DNA from: Bacteroidota bacterium
GTDB lineage: Bacteria; Bacteroidota; Bacteroidia; B-17B0; Aurantibacillaceae
Assembly (NCBI GenBank): GCA_016711805.1
Contig: JADJSH010000001.1
Coordinates: forward strand, 124,001-188,000
Direction: 5' to 3'
Length of the DNA: 64,000 bases
Part shown: piece by piece, positions 53,147 to 61,397 of the stretch
Numbering within the stretch: the first letter of the stretch is position 1
How the letters are laid out: every line of letters starts with the position of its first letter
Notes under the pieces: model-generated
The model's database searches: none
What the model saw: only the letters and a program-made list of their open reading frames with translations
What the model was told of the DNA's origin: nothing
Made by a program: the position numbers and the translations under genes

Positions 53147-53730
53147 GACGTCCAAAACTATCCGATGATAAAAAAACTGAACTTCGCGAAAACCTCGATA
53201 AGCATCTAGCTTTAAAAGCAGAAGAAAAAAAGCAGTTCAATAAAATATTTAGAAAAAGTCCATTGTTTATTTCTTCATGGATTATTCGATTAGTATTTCA
53301 TATTTTCTTTATTACCGCAATTAGCTTACAGCATAAAACCTCAAGCATTAATGAAGAAGTTTTATTAGAACGTCAAATTAAACGCGACTCTTCTTTTCAA
53401 ACACAAACGCAAGTTATTTCAACTATCTATTTAACAACTAAACAAGGGAGTTATACGGGTGATATTTCCAATGTAAGTATTCCTGGATTTGATGTGGGCG
53501 ACACTATGCTAATACAAAAAAACATATTTGGTAAGCCTACATTTTTTACTAGAAAAAAATGGCCATATAAATACGAACTCAGCTATGGACTTGAAGTGTA
53601 TTACATTGTATTATTTTTAACGCTTATATCAATGGGCTTTAACGATGGGCAAGACAAATTCACTAATAAAGTACTTTGGGGTTTTATGATATTAGATATT
53701 GTAACCATCTTCTGTTATTTCTTATTATAA
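53143..53730 (+). CDS. Hypothetical membrane protein
   Basis: The 195-residue protein has a charged N-terminus (RRPKLSDDKKTELRENLDKH), a membrane helix at about 46-64, an extramembrane beta-like region (STIYLTTKQGSYTGDISNVS), and two more helices near the C-terminus (YIVLFLTLISMGF and ILDIVTIFCYFLL). No family was recognised. It is coupled to the preceding gene by a 4-base overlap. The last bases of this gene are part of the segment duplicated at about 54963. Confidence 0.55.
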   Translation: MRRPKLSDDKKTELRENLDKHLALKAEEKKQFNKIFRKSPLFISSWIIRLVFHIFFITAISLQHKTSSINEEVLLERQIKRDSSFQTQTQVISTIYLTTKQGSYTGDISNVSIPGFDVGDTMLIQKNIFGKPTFFTRKKWPYKYELSYGLEVYYIVLFLTLISMGFNDGQDKFTNKVLWGFMILDIVTIFCYFLL

Positions 53731-54084
53731 TATTAGTATAAATCAAATATTTTCTAATCTTAGTATATGAAAAATTCAATCCTATTTATAGCCATAGCTT
53801 CATTAAGCCTAGTATCTTGTGGTACAGAAAAATCAAATGGAGATAAACTACCTTTTAAATCATTTGAGTTAACTAATAAAGCCGACACTATTAATTTAGT
53901 AGATGGTAATGGTAAGAAACAAGGACTTTGGCTTATGCCTATCAGTAAAGATACAGTTGTATATCGAAATGATACGGCTCATTCGGTTACAAATATGACA
54001 TCTGGAGAAATGATTCGTTTATTAAAATCAGGCTTTACTGGCCCATTTGTAAGCTATGATTCTCTAGTAGTGAAAAGTAATTAA
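53695..54084 (+). repeat. Segmental duplication, copy A
   Basis: About 390 bases covering the 3' end of the previous gene, the spacer and the lipoprotein gene. TTGTAACCATCTTCTG then TTATTTCTTA (53699-53724) corresponds to 54967-54992 with about five differences, and CTTAGTATATGAAAAATT to CTTAGTGTATGAAAAATT. Confidence 0.65.
53767..54084 (+). CDS. Small lipoprotein, paralogue A
   Basis: The 105-residue protein has a lipoprotein signal (MKNSILFIAIASLSLVSCG). The mature part contains a KQGLW block, then DTVVYRNDTAHSVTNMTSGE and a C-terminal DSLVVKSN. The protein at 55033-55350 shares the same length and order of motifs (KQGIW, DTTVYLNDTAHSVT), so the two are paralogues from a local duplication. 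The family was not recognised. The KQG-W pattern resembles toxin-antitoxin-like or MORN-like repeats of other proteins, but this is weak. A TPR gene separates the two copies. Confidence 0.65.
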   Translation: MKNSILFIAIASLSLVSCGTEKSNGDKLPFKSFELTNKADTINLVDGNGKKQGLWLMPISKDTVVYRNDTAHSVTNMTSGEMIRLLKSGFTGPFVSYDSLVVKSN

Positions 54085-54096
54085 TTTTATATTGAC

Positions 54097-54900
54097 ATGA
54101 TATATCGCATATTTTTTTTCATATCATTTATTTTTACTTGTAATTGTCTTTACTCCCAGAATGAAATAAATAAAATTACTGAGTTACTAGATAAAAACAA
54201 CTTGAAAAAATCAGAATCACTCATAAAATCATACTTTATAAATGATACTAACTCCATTAATTACTCGTTTTTAACTGGTAGACTCGAACGAAAAAAAGGT
54301 AATTATATAATTGCCGAATATTATCTTAAAAAATGTTTAAAACTAGATTCTTTATATTCAATGGCTCATGCAGGGCTTGGAACAATTTATTGTATAAACA
54401 AACAATATAATAAAGCGCTTATCAGCATGAATAAAGCCATCGCTTTAGATTCGAGTAATATGGATTTTTATAATGATCGATCAGCAATTTACTATGATAC
54501 TAATGAATTTGAAAAAGCATATAATGATTTATTAAAGGCATATACAAAATATCCCAACGATGAATATTTAATTCATAATATGGGTACGGCATTAAATGCA
54601 CTCAACAGATACAAAGAAGCCATTGTATACTTTAATAAGGTTAATATTATAAACCCAAAAGAAGCTCGAAATCATTTTGATAGAGGAATTGCCTATTATC
54701 AGATTGATGAACCGAAAAAAGCTATTAAAGATTTAAAGATGGCAATAAAATATAATCATAAGACTATTTTGAATGAACGTATTGAACTCTATAAGATATA
54801 CCGACAATTAGCATTAGCATATTCTGAGATAAATGAACCAAAAAAGAGTGAACGATATCAAATAAAAGCTTTAAATAACGGTTGGACAGATACTAAATAA
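54097..54900 (+). CDS. TPR-repeat protein
   Basis: The 267-residue protein begins with a signal peptide (MIYRIFFFISFIFTCNCLYS). The rest contains six or seven TPR units, such as SMAHAGLGTIYCINKQYNKA, AIVYFNKVNIINPKEARNHF and GIAYYQIDEPKKAIKDLKMA. It is probably periplasmic and binds other proteins. It lies 12 bases after lipoprotein paralogue A and so is likely cotranscribed with it. Copy B follows 132 bases later. Function is unknown. Confidence 0.75.
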   Translation: MIYRIFFFISFIFTCNCLYSQNEINKITELLDKNNLKKSESLIKSYFINDTNSINYSFLTGRLERKKGNYIIAEYYLKKCLKLDSLYSMAHAGLGTIYCINKQYNKALISMNKAIALDSSNMDFYNDRSAIYYDTNEFEKAYNDLLKAYTKYPNDEYLIHNMGTALNALNRYKEAIVYFNKVNIINPKEARNHFDRGIAYYQIDEPKKAIKDLKMAIKYNHKTILNERIELYKIYRQLALAYSEINEPKKSERYQIKALNNGWTDTK

Positions 54901-54962
54901 ATCTGTCTTAAATAGAATTTAACTATAATTTTAATTCTAAGAATAAACTACCAAAAAAATAA

Positions 54963-55350
54963 GATGTTATAACCATATTTTGTTATTTCTTCATTTAATA
55001 TATCTTTAAAACAATAAATCTTATCTTAGTGTATGAAAAATTATGTTTTATTTTCAGCGATTGTACTAATAAGCCTTGTTTCTTGCAGCACAGAAGACAA
55101 ACATACCATCAATTCCTTTGAAATCCCAACAACAAAGTGTTCGTGGGACACAATTAACATGGTGGTTGATGGTTTAAAGCAAGGTATTTGGATTAATCAT
55201 ACCAGTCATGACACTACTGTTTATTTGAATGATACTGCTCATTCAGTAACTCAGCCAATGACTGCACTTGAGATGATTATTCATTTACGAAAAGAAGGTA
55301 ATAAAGGTATTATCTCTTTACCGGATTCTTTTACAGTAAGACATAATTAA
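54963..55350 (+). repeat. Segmental duplication, copy B
   Basis: Counterpart of 53695-54084. It carries a noncoding echo of the 3' end of the gene at 53143-53730 (TTATAACCATATTTTG then TTATTTCTTC at 54967-54992), the spacer, and lipoprotein paralogue B. The coding part has diverged more than the spacer end. Confidence 0.65.
55033..55350 (+). CDS. Small lipoprotein, paralogue B
   Basis: The 105-residue protein starts MKNYVLFSAIVLISLVSCS, a lipoprotein signal, and shares with paralogue A the DTIN, KQGIW, DTTVYLNDTAHSVTQP and late DSFTV motifs in the same order. Roughly four in ten residues are identical by eye. It has an extra Cys (TTKCSWDT) absent from A. It stands alone after a 132-base spacer. 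The function is unknown. Confidence 0.65.
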   Translation: MKNYVLFSAIVLISLVSCSTEDKHTINSFEIPTTKCSWDTINMVVDGLKQGIWINHTSHDTTVYLNDTAHSVTQPMTALEMIIHLRKEGNKGIISLPDSFTVRHN

Positions 55351-55445
55351 ATACTGAGCATAATCATATCAATAACTAACCATTCTCATTTTTGGGCAAC
55401 ACTAGATTGTTGAACTTCGTTATATAAACCAAAGTCAAAATCCAC

Positions 55446-56279
55446 ATGAGAAAAATATTAGTTACAACAGATTATTCTACTAACTCAAAAGCTGGCGTGC
55501 GTTTCGCCATTCAATTTGCTTCTCAATCTTCTGCAGAAATAATTTTTTATCATGTACACGAAGGTGTAGCAGACAATAATTGGAACCCTAAAAAGAAAAA
55601 CGAAAATCCTGATCACGATTTAAGACTAGAAAAACTTCATAATTTTATAAATTCTATTTACACTTCTAGTGAGTTACCATTAGTAAAGTTTCGTTGTGTA
55701 GTCGAAGTTGGGTTCGACACAAACAATATGATTTTAAATTTCGCAAAACAATGTAAAGCGGATTATATATGTATAAGCACAAGAGGTGGAGGTGCATTAA
55801 AAAAATTACTTGGTACTACCACTTCCGCTTTAATTGAAAAATCAACAACTCCAGTATTAGTTGTGCCAAAAACATACCGCATAAAACCAATAAACGAAAT
55901 ATGGTATTCATCTGATTTAGCTAATTTAAAAAGTGAATTAACTAAGGTGCAGAAATTTGCTTTACCGTTTAAGGCAAATATCCATGTGTATTATTATGAT
56001 TTCATGATTGAGGTAGATGAAATCATGAGTAAACTAAATAAAATCGCAGCTAAATATACTACTAAAGGCACTTATTTTCATTTTAAGAAAATGAAAATAG
56101 ACCACACCATTTCTCATCACTTACAAAATGATATGACTAAACACAAACCTTCTTTGGTTGTATTGTTTACTAAACAAAACCGTAGTTGGATAGACCGATT
56201 ATTTTATCGAAACAATACCAAAGAAGTGACTTTTGACACCAAAACTCCTTTACTCATTCTAAAAAAGACAACCAAATAA
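55446..56279 (+). CDS. Universal stress protein, tandem domains
   Basis: The 277-residue cytoplasmic protein has a first UspA domain (about 1-140) with ILVTTDYSTNSKAGVRFAIQ and the nucleotide loop RGGGALKKLLGTTTSALI, followed by TPVLVVPK. The second domain (about 145-277) is degenerate, lacking the glycine-rich loop but ending PLLILKK. Tandem USPs are common in Bacteroidota and respond to starvation or stress. The transcript ends at the hairpin at 56296-56330. Confidence 0.88.
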   Translation: MRKILVTTDYSTNSKAGVRFAIQFASQSSAEIIFYHVHEGVADNNWNPKKKNENPDHDLRLEKLHNFINSIYTSSELPLVKFRCVVEVGFDTNNMILNFAKQCKADYICISTRGGGALKKLLGTTTSALIEKSTTPVLVVPKTYRIKPINEIWYSSDLANLKSELTKVQKFALPFKANIHVYYYDFMIEVDEIMSKLNKIAAKYTTKGTYFHFKKMKIDHTISHHLQNDMTKHKPSLVVLFTKQNRSWIDRLFYRNNTKEVTFDTKTPLLILKKTTK

Positions 56280-56295
56280 ATTGATCGTTTCAAAC

Positions 56296-56330
56296 AAAAA
56301 AGGCTTTAGAATAACTAAAGCCTTTTTTGT
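56296..56330. terminator. Bidirectional hairpin terminator
   Basis: GGCTTTAG pairs with CTAAAGCC, flanked by A and T runs. It ends the USP transcript and the thioesterase transcript from the other strand. Confidence 0.85.
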
Positions 56331-56792
56331 TTAATTCAGTTTATGAGTTTCAATCTCCGTTCCTTTTTCTTCAATCGTCAACAAACCCTTGCCATATTTT
56401 TTAAGACGTTCGGCATAACGTTGTTTTACTCGTTCTGAAATAGGAATAGGATTTCCTTCTTCGTCAATACGAACAAATTTCACGTTAGTATGAGTTACAA
56501 TTTCTTGCTCACCAGTGTAAACATTGTGTTTACGAATTTCCATATATAGTTCTAATGAAGAGTTACCAAATTTTACAACCTTACCATACACTTTTAAAAT
56601 ATTGCCTACTTTAACTGGCTTTTTAAATACCAACTCATCAAACTTAATAGTCACCATTCTTGGCGTATCACATAACTGGGACGCATATGAACCAGCGGCA
56701 TCGTCAATTAATGACATTAAAGTTCCTCCAAACATATTGTCGTGTACGCCAATATCAAATTTTTTGCAGATGTAAGTGGTAATTAATTCCAT
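56331..56792 (-). CDS. Acyl-CoA thioesterase, hotdog fold
   Basis: The 153-residue protein has the YciA-like hotdog pattern: DNMFGGTLMSLIDDAAGSYA near the start, with the acidic residues of the active site, then FKKPVKVGNILKVYGKVVKF. The C-terminal 40 residues are charged (RVKQRYAERLKKYGKG). It would hydrolyse acyl-CoAs in the cytoplasm; chain-length preference is unknown. It has its own promoter region in the spacer holding a CCGCAGAT repeat and ends at the shared terminator. Confidence 0.88.
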   Translation of the reverse strand: MELITTYICKKFDIGVHDNMFGGTLMSLIDDAAGSYASQLCDTPRMVTIKFDELVFKKPVKVGNILKVYGKVVKFGNSSLELYMEIRKHNVYTGEQEIVTHTNVKFVRIDEEGNPIPISERVKQRYAERLKKYGKGLLTIEEKGTEIETHKLN

Positions 56793-56847
56793 TGTATTTA
56801 GATATGAGTTATGAATGATGAGTTTTGGGTTACAATATTAAATATTT

Positions 56848-56901
56848 TAGCTAAATCCGCAGATAAATATTTAAAATCAGCAAGTTAGCGAAATCTGCGG
56901 G
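56848..56901. repeat. Small CCGCAGAT/ATCTGCGG inverted repeat
   Basis: CCGCAGAT (56857-56864) is inverted against ATCTGCGG (56893-56900), with TTAGC-like flanks. It resembles the ends of the elements at 59534 and 60829 and may be a reduced relative. It sits between the cysN end and the thioesterase start. Confidence 0.45.
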
Positions 56902-56907
56902 ACATTA

Positions 56908-58152
56908 TTAATCAATTGTCCCAGCAGCAATCGTATTATTTGTGTTCTCGTTAATTAAAATAAAAGAGCCAGAGTTTCTGTTATCAGCATAACTATCAAA
57001 ACTAATGGGTTCGGCGGTTTTAATTAACACTTTACAAATATCATTGAGTTTCATCGCACCGTCACTTTCTAATTGAGTAAACGAATGAATATCAATTTTA
57101 CTAATCACTTCTTTTACCACCGCTTTAGTTCTGAAAGAATTTTGTTGTAATAAAATCTTTTGTCCAGGTATATACGCCGCGTTATCCATCCAGCAAATCG
57201 TAGCTGTCACTTCTTTTTCTGTTTTAGGCAAATGCTCCGTAGGTACAATTGAATTTCCTCTGCTAATATCTACATCATCTTTTAAATGTAATACTACTGG
57301 TGTATTAGTTTCAGCTAATTCTACTTCTTGCTGATTGACTTCAATTTTATCAATAGTTGTCTCAATACCTGATGGTAAAACAGTAACTTTTTGTCCTTTT
57401 TGATAAGAACCACTTACGACTCTACCAGCAAAACCACGGTAATCATGCAAATCATCTGTCTGCGGACGAATGACATATTGCACTTGAAAACGAGAAACAT
57501 CAGTTTGTTTTGCTTCTACAATTTCAATGGTTTCTAAAAACTCTAATAAAGGTTTTCCTTTGTACCAAGACATTTTATCAGACTTAGTCACTACGTTGTC
57601 TCCAGCCAATGCACTTGCTGGAATAAAAGAAATATCTTTTAAATTCAATTGTTTAGCGAAGGTTAAATAATCACTTTCTATTTGCTTATACTTCTCTTCT
57701 GAGTAATCCACCAAATCCATTTTATTAATGCACACCAATACATGAGGCATTCCCAAAATTGCAGAGATAATACTGTGACGTTTAGTTTGATCAGTAATAC
57801 CATTACGAGCATCAACTAATATAATTGCCAAATTAGCATTAGAGGCGCCGGTAAACATATTACGTGTATATTGAATATGCCCTGGAGTATCAGCAATAAT
57901 AAACTTACGTTTATCGGTACTGAAATATTTATAAGCCACATCAATCGTAATACCCTGCTCCCGCTCCGCTCTTAAGCCATCGGTCAATAAAGCCAAATCA
58001 ATTTCTGTATTCGTTCCTGTTGTTTTACTCTGACGAGTAAGTGTTTCAATAATATCTGTTGAGATAGAATTGCTATCGTATAATAAACGACCAATCAATG
58101 TGCTTTTGCCATCATCGACGTTACCTGCTGTAAAAAATCTTAATAAATCCAT
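56908..58152 (-). CDS. cysN: Sulfate adenylyltransferase large subunit (GTPase)
   Basis: The 414-residue subunit regulates ATP sulfurylase by GTP hydrolysis during sulfate activation to APS. G-motifs are G1 GNVDDGKST, G2 around EREQGITIDVAYK, G3 ADTPGHIQYTRN, G4 INKMDLVD. The length is that of CysN without a fused CysC kinase, consistent with the APS-reducing route. It starts 2 bases after the CysH-CysD chimera stop, so they are one operon. CysN needs an intact CysD partner, which is not present in this window. Confidence 0.94.
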   Translation of the reverse strand: MDLLRFFTAGNVDDGKSTLIGRLLYDSNSISTDIIETLTRQSKTTGTNTEIDLALLTDGLRAEREQGITIDVAYKYFSTDKRKFIIADTPGHIQYTRNMFTGASNANLAIILVDARNGITDQTKRHSIISAILGMPHVLVCINKMDLVDYSEEKYKQIESDYLTFAKQLNLKDISFIPASALAGDNVVTKSDKMSWYKGKPLLEFLETIEIVEAKQTDVSRFQVQYVIRPQTDDLHDYRGFAGRVVSGSYQKGQKVTVLPSGIETTIDKIEVNQQEVELAETNTPVVLHLKDDVDISRGNSIVPTEHLPKTEKEVTATICWMDNAAYIPGQKILLQQNSFRTKAVVKEVISKIDIHSFTQLESDGAMKLNDICKVLIKTAEPISFDSYADNRNSGSFILINENTNNTIAAGTID

Positions 58153-58154
58153 AA

Positions 58155-59521
58155 TTAAAAATATCCTCCTTTTTTTCTATCTTCCATGGCAGCTTCGCTT
58201 ACTCTATCATCCATACGAGTAGCTCCACGCTCACTAATTTTTGCTTCTTTTAATTCTGCAATGATATCATCAACGGTGTAAGCTTCACTTTCAACGGCTG
58301 CTGTACAAGTCATGTCGCCAACTGTTCTATAACGAACTTTCTTTTTGACAATCACATCCTTTTCTTCAATCGTTACAAATTCATTGGTGTTCACTAACTG
58401 ACCATTTTCTGTTAAGATACATTCACGTTCATGTGTAAAATAAATAGAAGGTAATTCAATCTTTTCACGTTTAATATAATTCCACACGTCTAACTCGGTC
58501 CAGTTAGAGATAGGAAATACACGCACATTTTCTCCTTTATTGACTTTACCATTATAAATATTCCATAACTCGGGGCGTTGCATTTTAGGATCCCATTGTC
58601 CAAACTCATCACGAACTGAGAAAATACGTTCCTTTGCTCTCGCCTTTTCTTCATCTCTTCGAGCACCACCAATACAAGCATCAAACTCAAATTCCTCAAT
58701 CACATCCAACAAAGTATAAGTCTGCAAACCATTACGACTTGGAAATTTTCCTTTTCCATCTTGCAACTTCTTTGCTTTGATGGTATCGGTAACATAGCGA
58801 ACAATTAATTTTTCATCTAATTGTTTAGCCAAATTATCACGATACGAAATTGCTTCTTCAAAGTTATGCCCCGTATCCACATTGCGACCTGCTCGAAAAT
58901 CTTCTCCTTCTTTGACAGCTCTCGTGCAAGGCGCACAACCTATACTCACAAATCCTTTATCATGTAGCGGGTTGTATGGAATATTGTGTTTAAAAATATA
59001 AGCTTTCACTTCATCTAACGACCAATTTAAAATCGGATGAAATTTGACGATTTGATTAGCTTCGTCCCATTCTACGCTTGGCATATCTTGTCGATTATCA
59101 GACTGCTCTGCTCTAATGCCAGTGATCCAAATAGAATTTCCTTTTAAAGCACGCTTTAATGGTTCTACTTTCCTGATATAACAGCACTCTTTTCTATTCT
59201 CCAAACTTTCGTAAAAACTAATGGGGCCTTTTTCAGATACTAATTTTTCTATGGCTTCAGTTTGAGGATATAAAACTTTGATAGGTGTTTTATATCTTTC
59301 TAATGTGCTATTTAAAACAGAATACGTTTCGTTAAATAAACGTCCTGTATCTAAAGTAAAAACTTCAATAGGTAATTTATTGGAAAATATAAAATGAGAA
59401 ATCACTTGGTCTTCATATCCTAAGCTAGTGGAGAACACAATCTTTCCAGGAAACTCTTTGCTAATAGCGCCAGAGCTTCTTCGGGTGATTTATCTTTTAT
59501 GAGTTCTTTTATGTTGTTCAT
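58155..59521 (-). pseudogene. Chimeric, frameshifted CysH-CysD (APS reductase / sulfate adenylyltransferase small subunit)
   Basis: The protein joins two sulfate-assimilation enzymes. Residues 1-185 of the long frame are CysH: STSLGYEDQVISHF, ECCYIRKVEPLKR and IGCAPCTRAVKEGEDFRAGR, with the paired cysteines of an APS-type iron-sulfur cluster. From residue 186 it is CysD (NVDTGHNFEEAI, ACIGGARRDEEKARAKERIF, AMEDRKKGGYF). The join at about 58884 removes the C-terminal catalytic cysteine of CysH (the ECGLH region) and the N-terminal PP-loop of CysD (SGGKDS). The true start, ATG at 59521 (MNNIKELIKDK), is out of frame with the rest; one A more at 59451-59453 restores it. Both active sites are lost unless the join and the frameshift are assembly errors. 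Confidence 0.85.
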
Positions 59522-59533
59522 TTTTATTTGTTA

Positions 59534-59647
59534 TTTAACCGCAGAGGACGCTGAGTTTTTTCGCAGAGAGTGCAAAGGGTTTATGTTTCAATAATTATAT
59601 ATTTTCTCTCTTTTTCTTTGCGTCTACTTTGCTTCTTTGCGGTTAAA
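59534..59647. repeat. Intergenic palindromic element, copy A (AACCGCAGAG ... TTTGCGGTTAAA)
   Basis: The 114-base element starts TTTAACCGCAGAG and ends TCTTTGCGGTTAAAT, with imperfectly complementary arms and Ser/Arg-rich false coding inside. It fills the whole gap between cysH and metZ. Copy B at 60829-60936 has the same orientation and layout. Confidence 0.7.
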
Positions 59648-60814
59648 TTATTTCAACGCACTTAATAAATCATTTAATATATCTTCTTTGTTTTCTAATC
59701 CAATGGATACACGAATTAAACCTGGAGTGATACCAACTTTTAATCGTTCTTCTTCACTTAACTTACAATGAGTTGAAGATGCTGGGTGCGTCACAATACT
59801 TCTAGCATCTCCTAAGTTTGGTGAAATTTTAATCATTTGCAGTTTATCTAAAAATTGCTTTGCCGCTTCATAACCACCCTTTAATGTTAAAGTAATAATA
59901 CCCCCACCAGCTTTCATTTGTTTTTTAGCGATCGCATGATGAGGATGAGAAGGCAAGAATGGATAAGATACATTTTCTAATTGAGCATGCCCTTCTAATT
60001 TTTGTGCAACGTACAATGCATTCTCACAATGTCTATCCATACGCAAGGCTAAAGTCTCTAAACTCTTACTTAACACCCAGGCATTAAACGGACTCATCGA
60101 TGGGCCAGTTAAACGACCAAATAAATAAATATCATGAACTAATTCTTTCTTACCAACTACAATACCGCCAAGCACACGTCCTTGTCCGTCCATGTATTTA
60201 GTAGCTGAGTGAATTACTAAATCTGCACCATACTTAATAGGATTTTGCAAATAAGGTGTTGCAAAACAATTATCAACGATTAATAAGATATTATGTTTCT
60301 TAGCCACTGCCGCTACCAATTCCAAATCAATTAATTCAATAGCAGGATTCGTAGGCGTTTCTAAATAAATAAATTTCGTTTCAGGCTTAATTAATTTTTC
60401 AATTTCATTGGCATTATTGGTATTGAAATATGAATAAGAAATATTCCATTTAGGGAAGTACTTTGTAAACACGGCGTGCGTCGCACCAAAAACAGAAGAA
60501 CAAGACACGACATGATCTCCTGATTTTAAAATAGACATAAACGTCGTGAAGATAGCAGCCATACCAGTTGCTGTTGCAAAGCCTGCATCAGCGCCTTCTA
60601 ACAAGCATACTTTATTAATAAATTCACTGGTGTTTGGGTTCACATAACGAGAGTAAATAAAATCATCTGACTCTTCATTAAAAGCCGCACGCATTTCTTC
60701 AGCTGTATCAAATACAAAACTAGAGGTTAAAAATAAAGGAGCTGAATGTTCATTGTAATCTGTACGCTCTAGTTGTGCTCTGATGGCCTGTGTTTCAAAT
60801 TGTTTATTTTCCAT
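59648..60814 (-). CDS. metZ: O-succinylhomoserine sulfhydrylase (trans-sulfuration family)
   Basis: The 388-residue PLP enzyme makes homocysteine from an activated homoserine and sulfide. The PLP lysine is in HSATKYMDGQGRVLGG, and RYVNPNTSEF and THPASSTHCKLSEEERLK are family motifs; DGQGR favours O-succinylhomoserine sulfhydrylase (MetZ) over cystathionine synthases, but the acyl donor is not certain. I chose ATG 60814 (MENKQFETQA); the frame continues 23 residues upstream, but that part is translated from the palindromic element and is not conserved. It follows the OsmC gene and precedes cysH in a sulfur operon. Confidence 0.92.
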   Translation of the reverse strand: MENKQFETQAIRAQLERTDYNEHSAPLFLTSSFVFDTAEEMRAAFNEESDDFIYSRYVNPNTSEFINKVCLLEGADAGFATATGMAAIFTTFMSILKSGDHVVSCSSVFGATHAVFTKYFPKWNISYSYFNTNNANEIEKLIKPETKFIYLETPTNPAIELIDLELVAAVAKKHNILLIVDNCFATPYLQNPIKYGADLVIHSATKYMDGQGRVLGGIVVGKKELVHDIYLFGRLTGPSMSPFNAWVLSKSLETLALRMDRHCENALYVAQKLEGHAQLENVSYPFLPSHPHHAIAKKQMKAGGGIITLTLKGGYEAAKQFLDKLQMIKISPNLGDARSIVTHPASSTHCKLSEEERLKVGITPGLIRVSIGLENKEDILNDLLSALK

Positions 60815-60828
60815 AATATTATTTTGTT

Positions 60829-60936
60829 CTAACCGCAGAGATCGCTGAGCATTTTTCGCAGAGGTCGCAGAGTTTGTTCTCACATTTTATAAACCTCTGT
60901 ATTCTTTGCTTTTTCTTTGTTTCTTTGCGGTTAAAT
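60829..60936. repeat. Intergenic palindromic element, copy B (AACCGCAGAG ... TTTGCGGTTAAA)
   Basis: The 108-base element has AACCGCAGAGATCGCTGAG at one end and TTCTTTGCGGTTAAAT at the other, the same order as copy A, with CGCAGAG repeats between. It fills the gap between metZ and the osmC gene. Confidence 0.7.
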
Positions 60937-60941
60937 ATTCT

Positions 60942-61361
60942 TTAATTTAAAGTAACCTTATAAGTGATTTTTGCTGTTGGTTCTAAAGTTTTAGTAACCG
61001 AACAATATTTTTCCATTGATAATTTAACCGCTCTATCTACTTTATCTTTATCCACATTACCTTTTAAGATAAAATGCACTTCAATAGTTTTGAATAAAGA
61101 ATAGCCTTCAATTCCAACTGGCTCTCTATCTCCGTTCACTTCAATCTCCACTGATTCTAATTCCTGTTTTTGTTTTCTCAAAATTGAAATGATATCTACC
61201 GAACTACATCCACCCAAAGCAGCCAATATTAATTGCATGGGACGCATGCCTTTTCCATTACCGCCAATTTCTTTAGAGCCATCCATTAACAAGGAATTTC
61301 CTTCATCGTTTCGGGCTTCGATATTAAAATCTTTATCTATTCGTTTTAAGTTAATTTGCAT
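60942..61361 (-). CDS. OsmC-family protein
   Basis: The 139-residue protein has the OsmC pattern GGNGKGMRPMQLILAALGGC with the first reactive cysteine and a second one in MEKYCSVTKTLEPT. The start MQINLKRIDKDFNI is well placed. Relatives of this branch lie in sulfur or methionine operons of Bacteroidota, and the protein may handle sulfur-related reactive species. It lies between the ferredoxin-reductase-like gene upstream and the palindromic element before metZ. Confidence 0.88.
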   Translation of the reverse strand: MQINLKRIDKDFNIEARNDEGNSLLMDGSKEIGGNGKGMRPMQLILAALGGCSSVDIISILRKQKQELESVEIEVNGDREPVGIEGYSLFKTIEVHFILKGNVDKDKVDRAVKLSMEKYCSVTKTLEPTAKITYKVTLN

Positions 61362-61397
61362 AAAATTGCGATTGTTTTACAGTAAAGATAACCAATT

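Noticed and set aside
55697..55721. Palindrome GTCGAA...TTCGAC in the universal stress protein as a fifth copy of the repeat
   Set aside because: It lacks the CTCCGCTCAG half, has a bulged stem and lies in conserved coding sequence, so chance is likely.
60814..60883. N-terminal extension of metZ from ATG 60883
   Set aside because: The 23 residues are translated from the palindromic element and do not resemble any MetZ start.
11865..61361. CRISPR array among the short intergenic repeats
   Set aside because: Copies are widely spaced, palindromic elements without regular spacers, and no cas gene is present.
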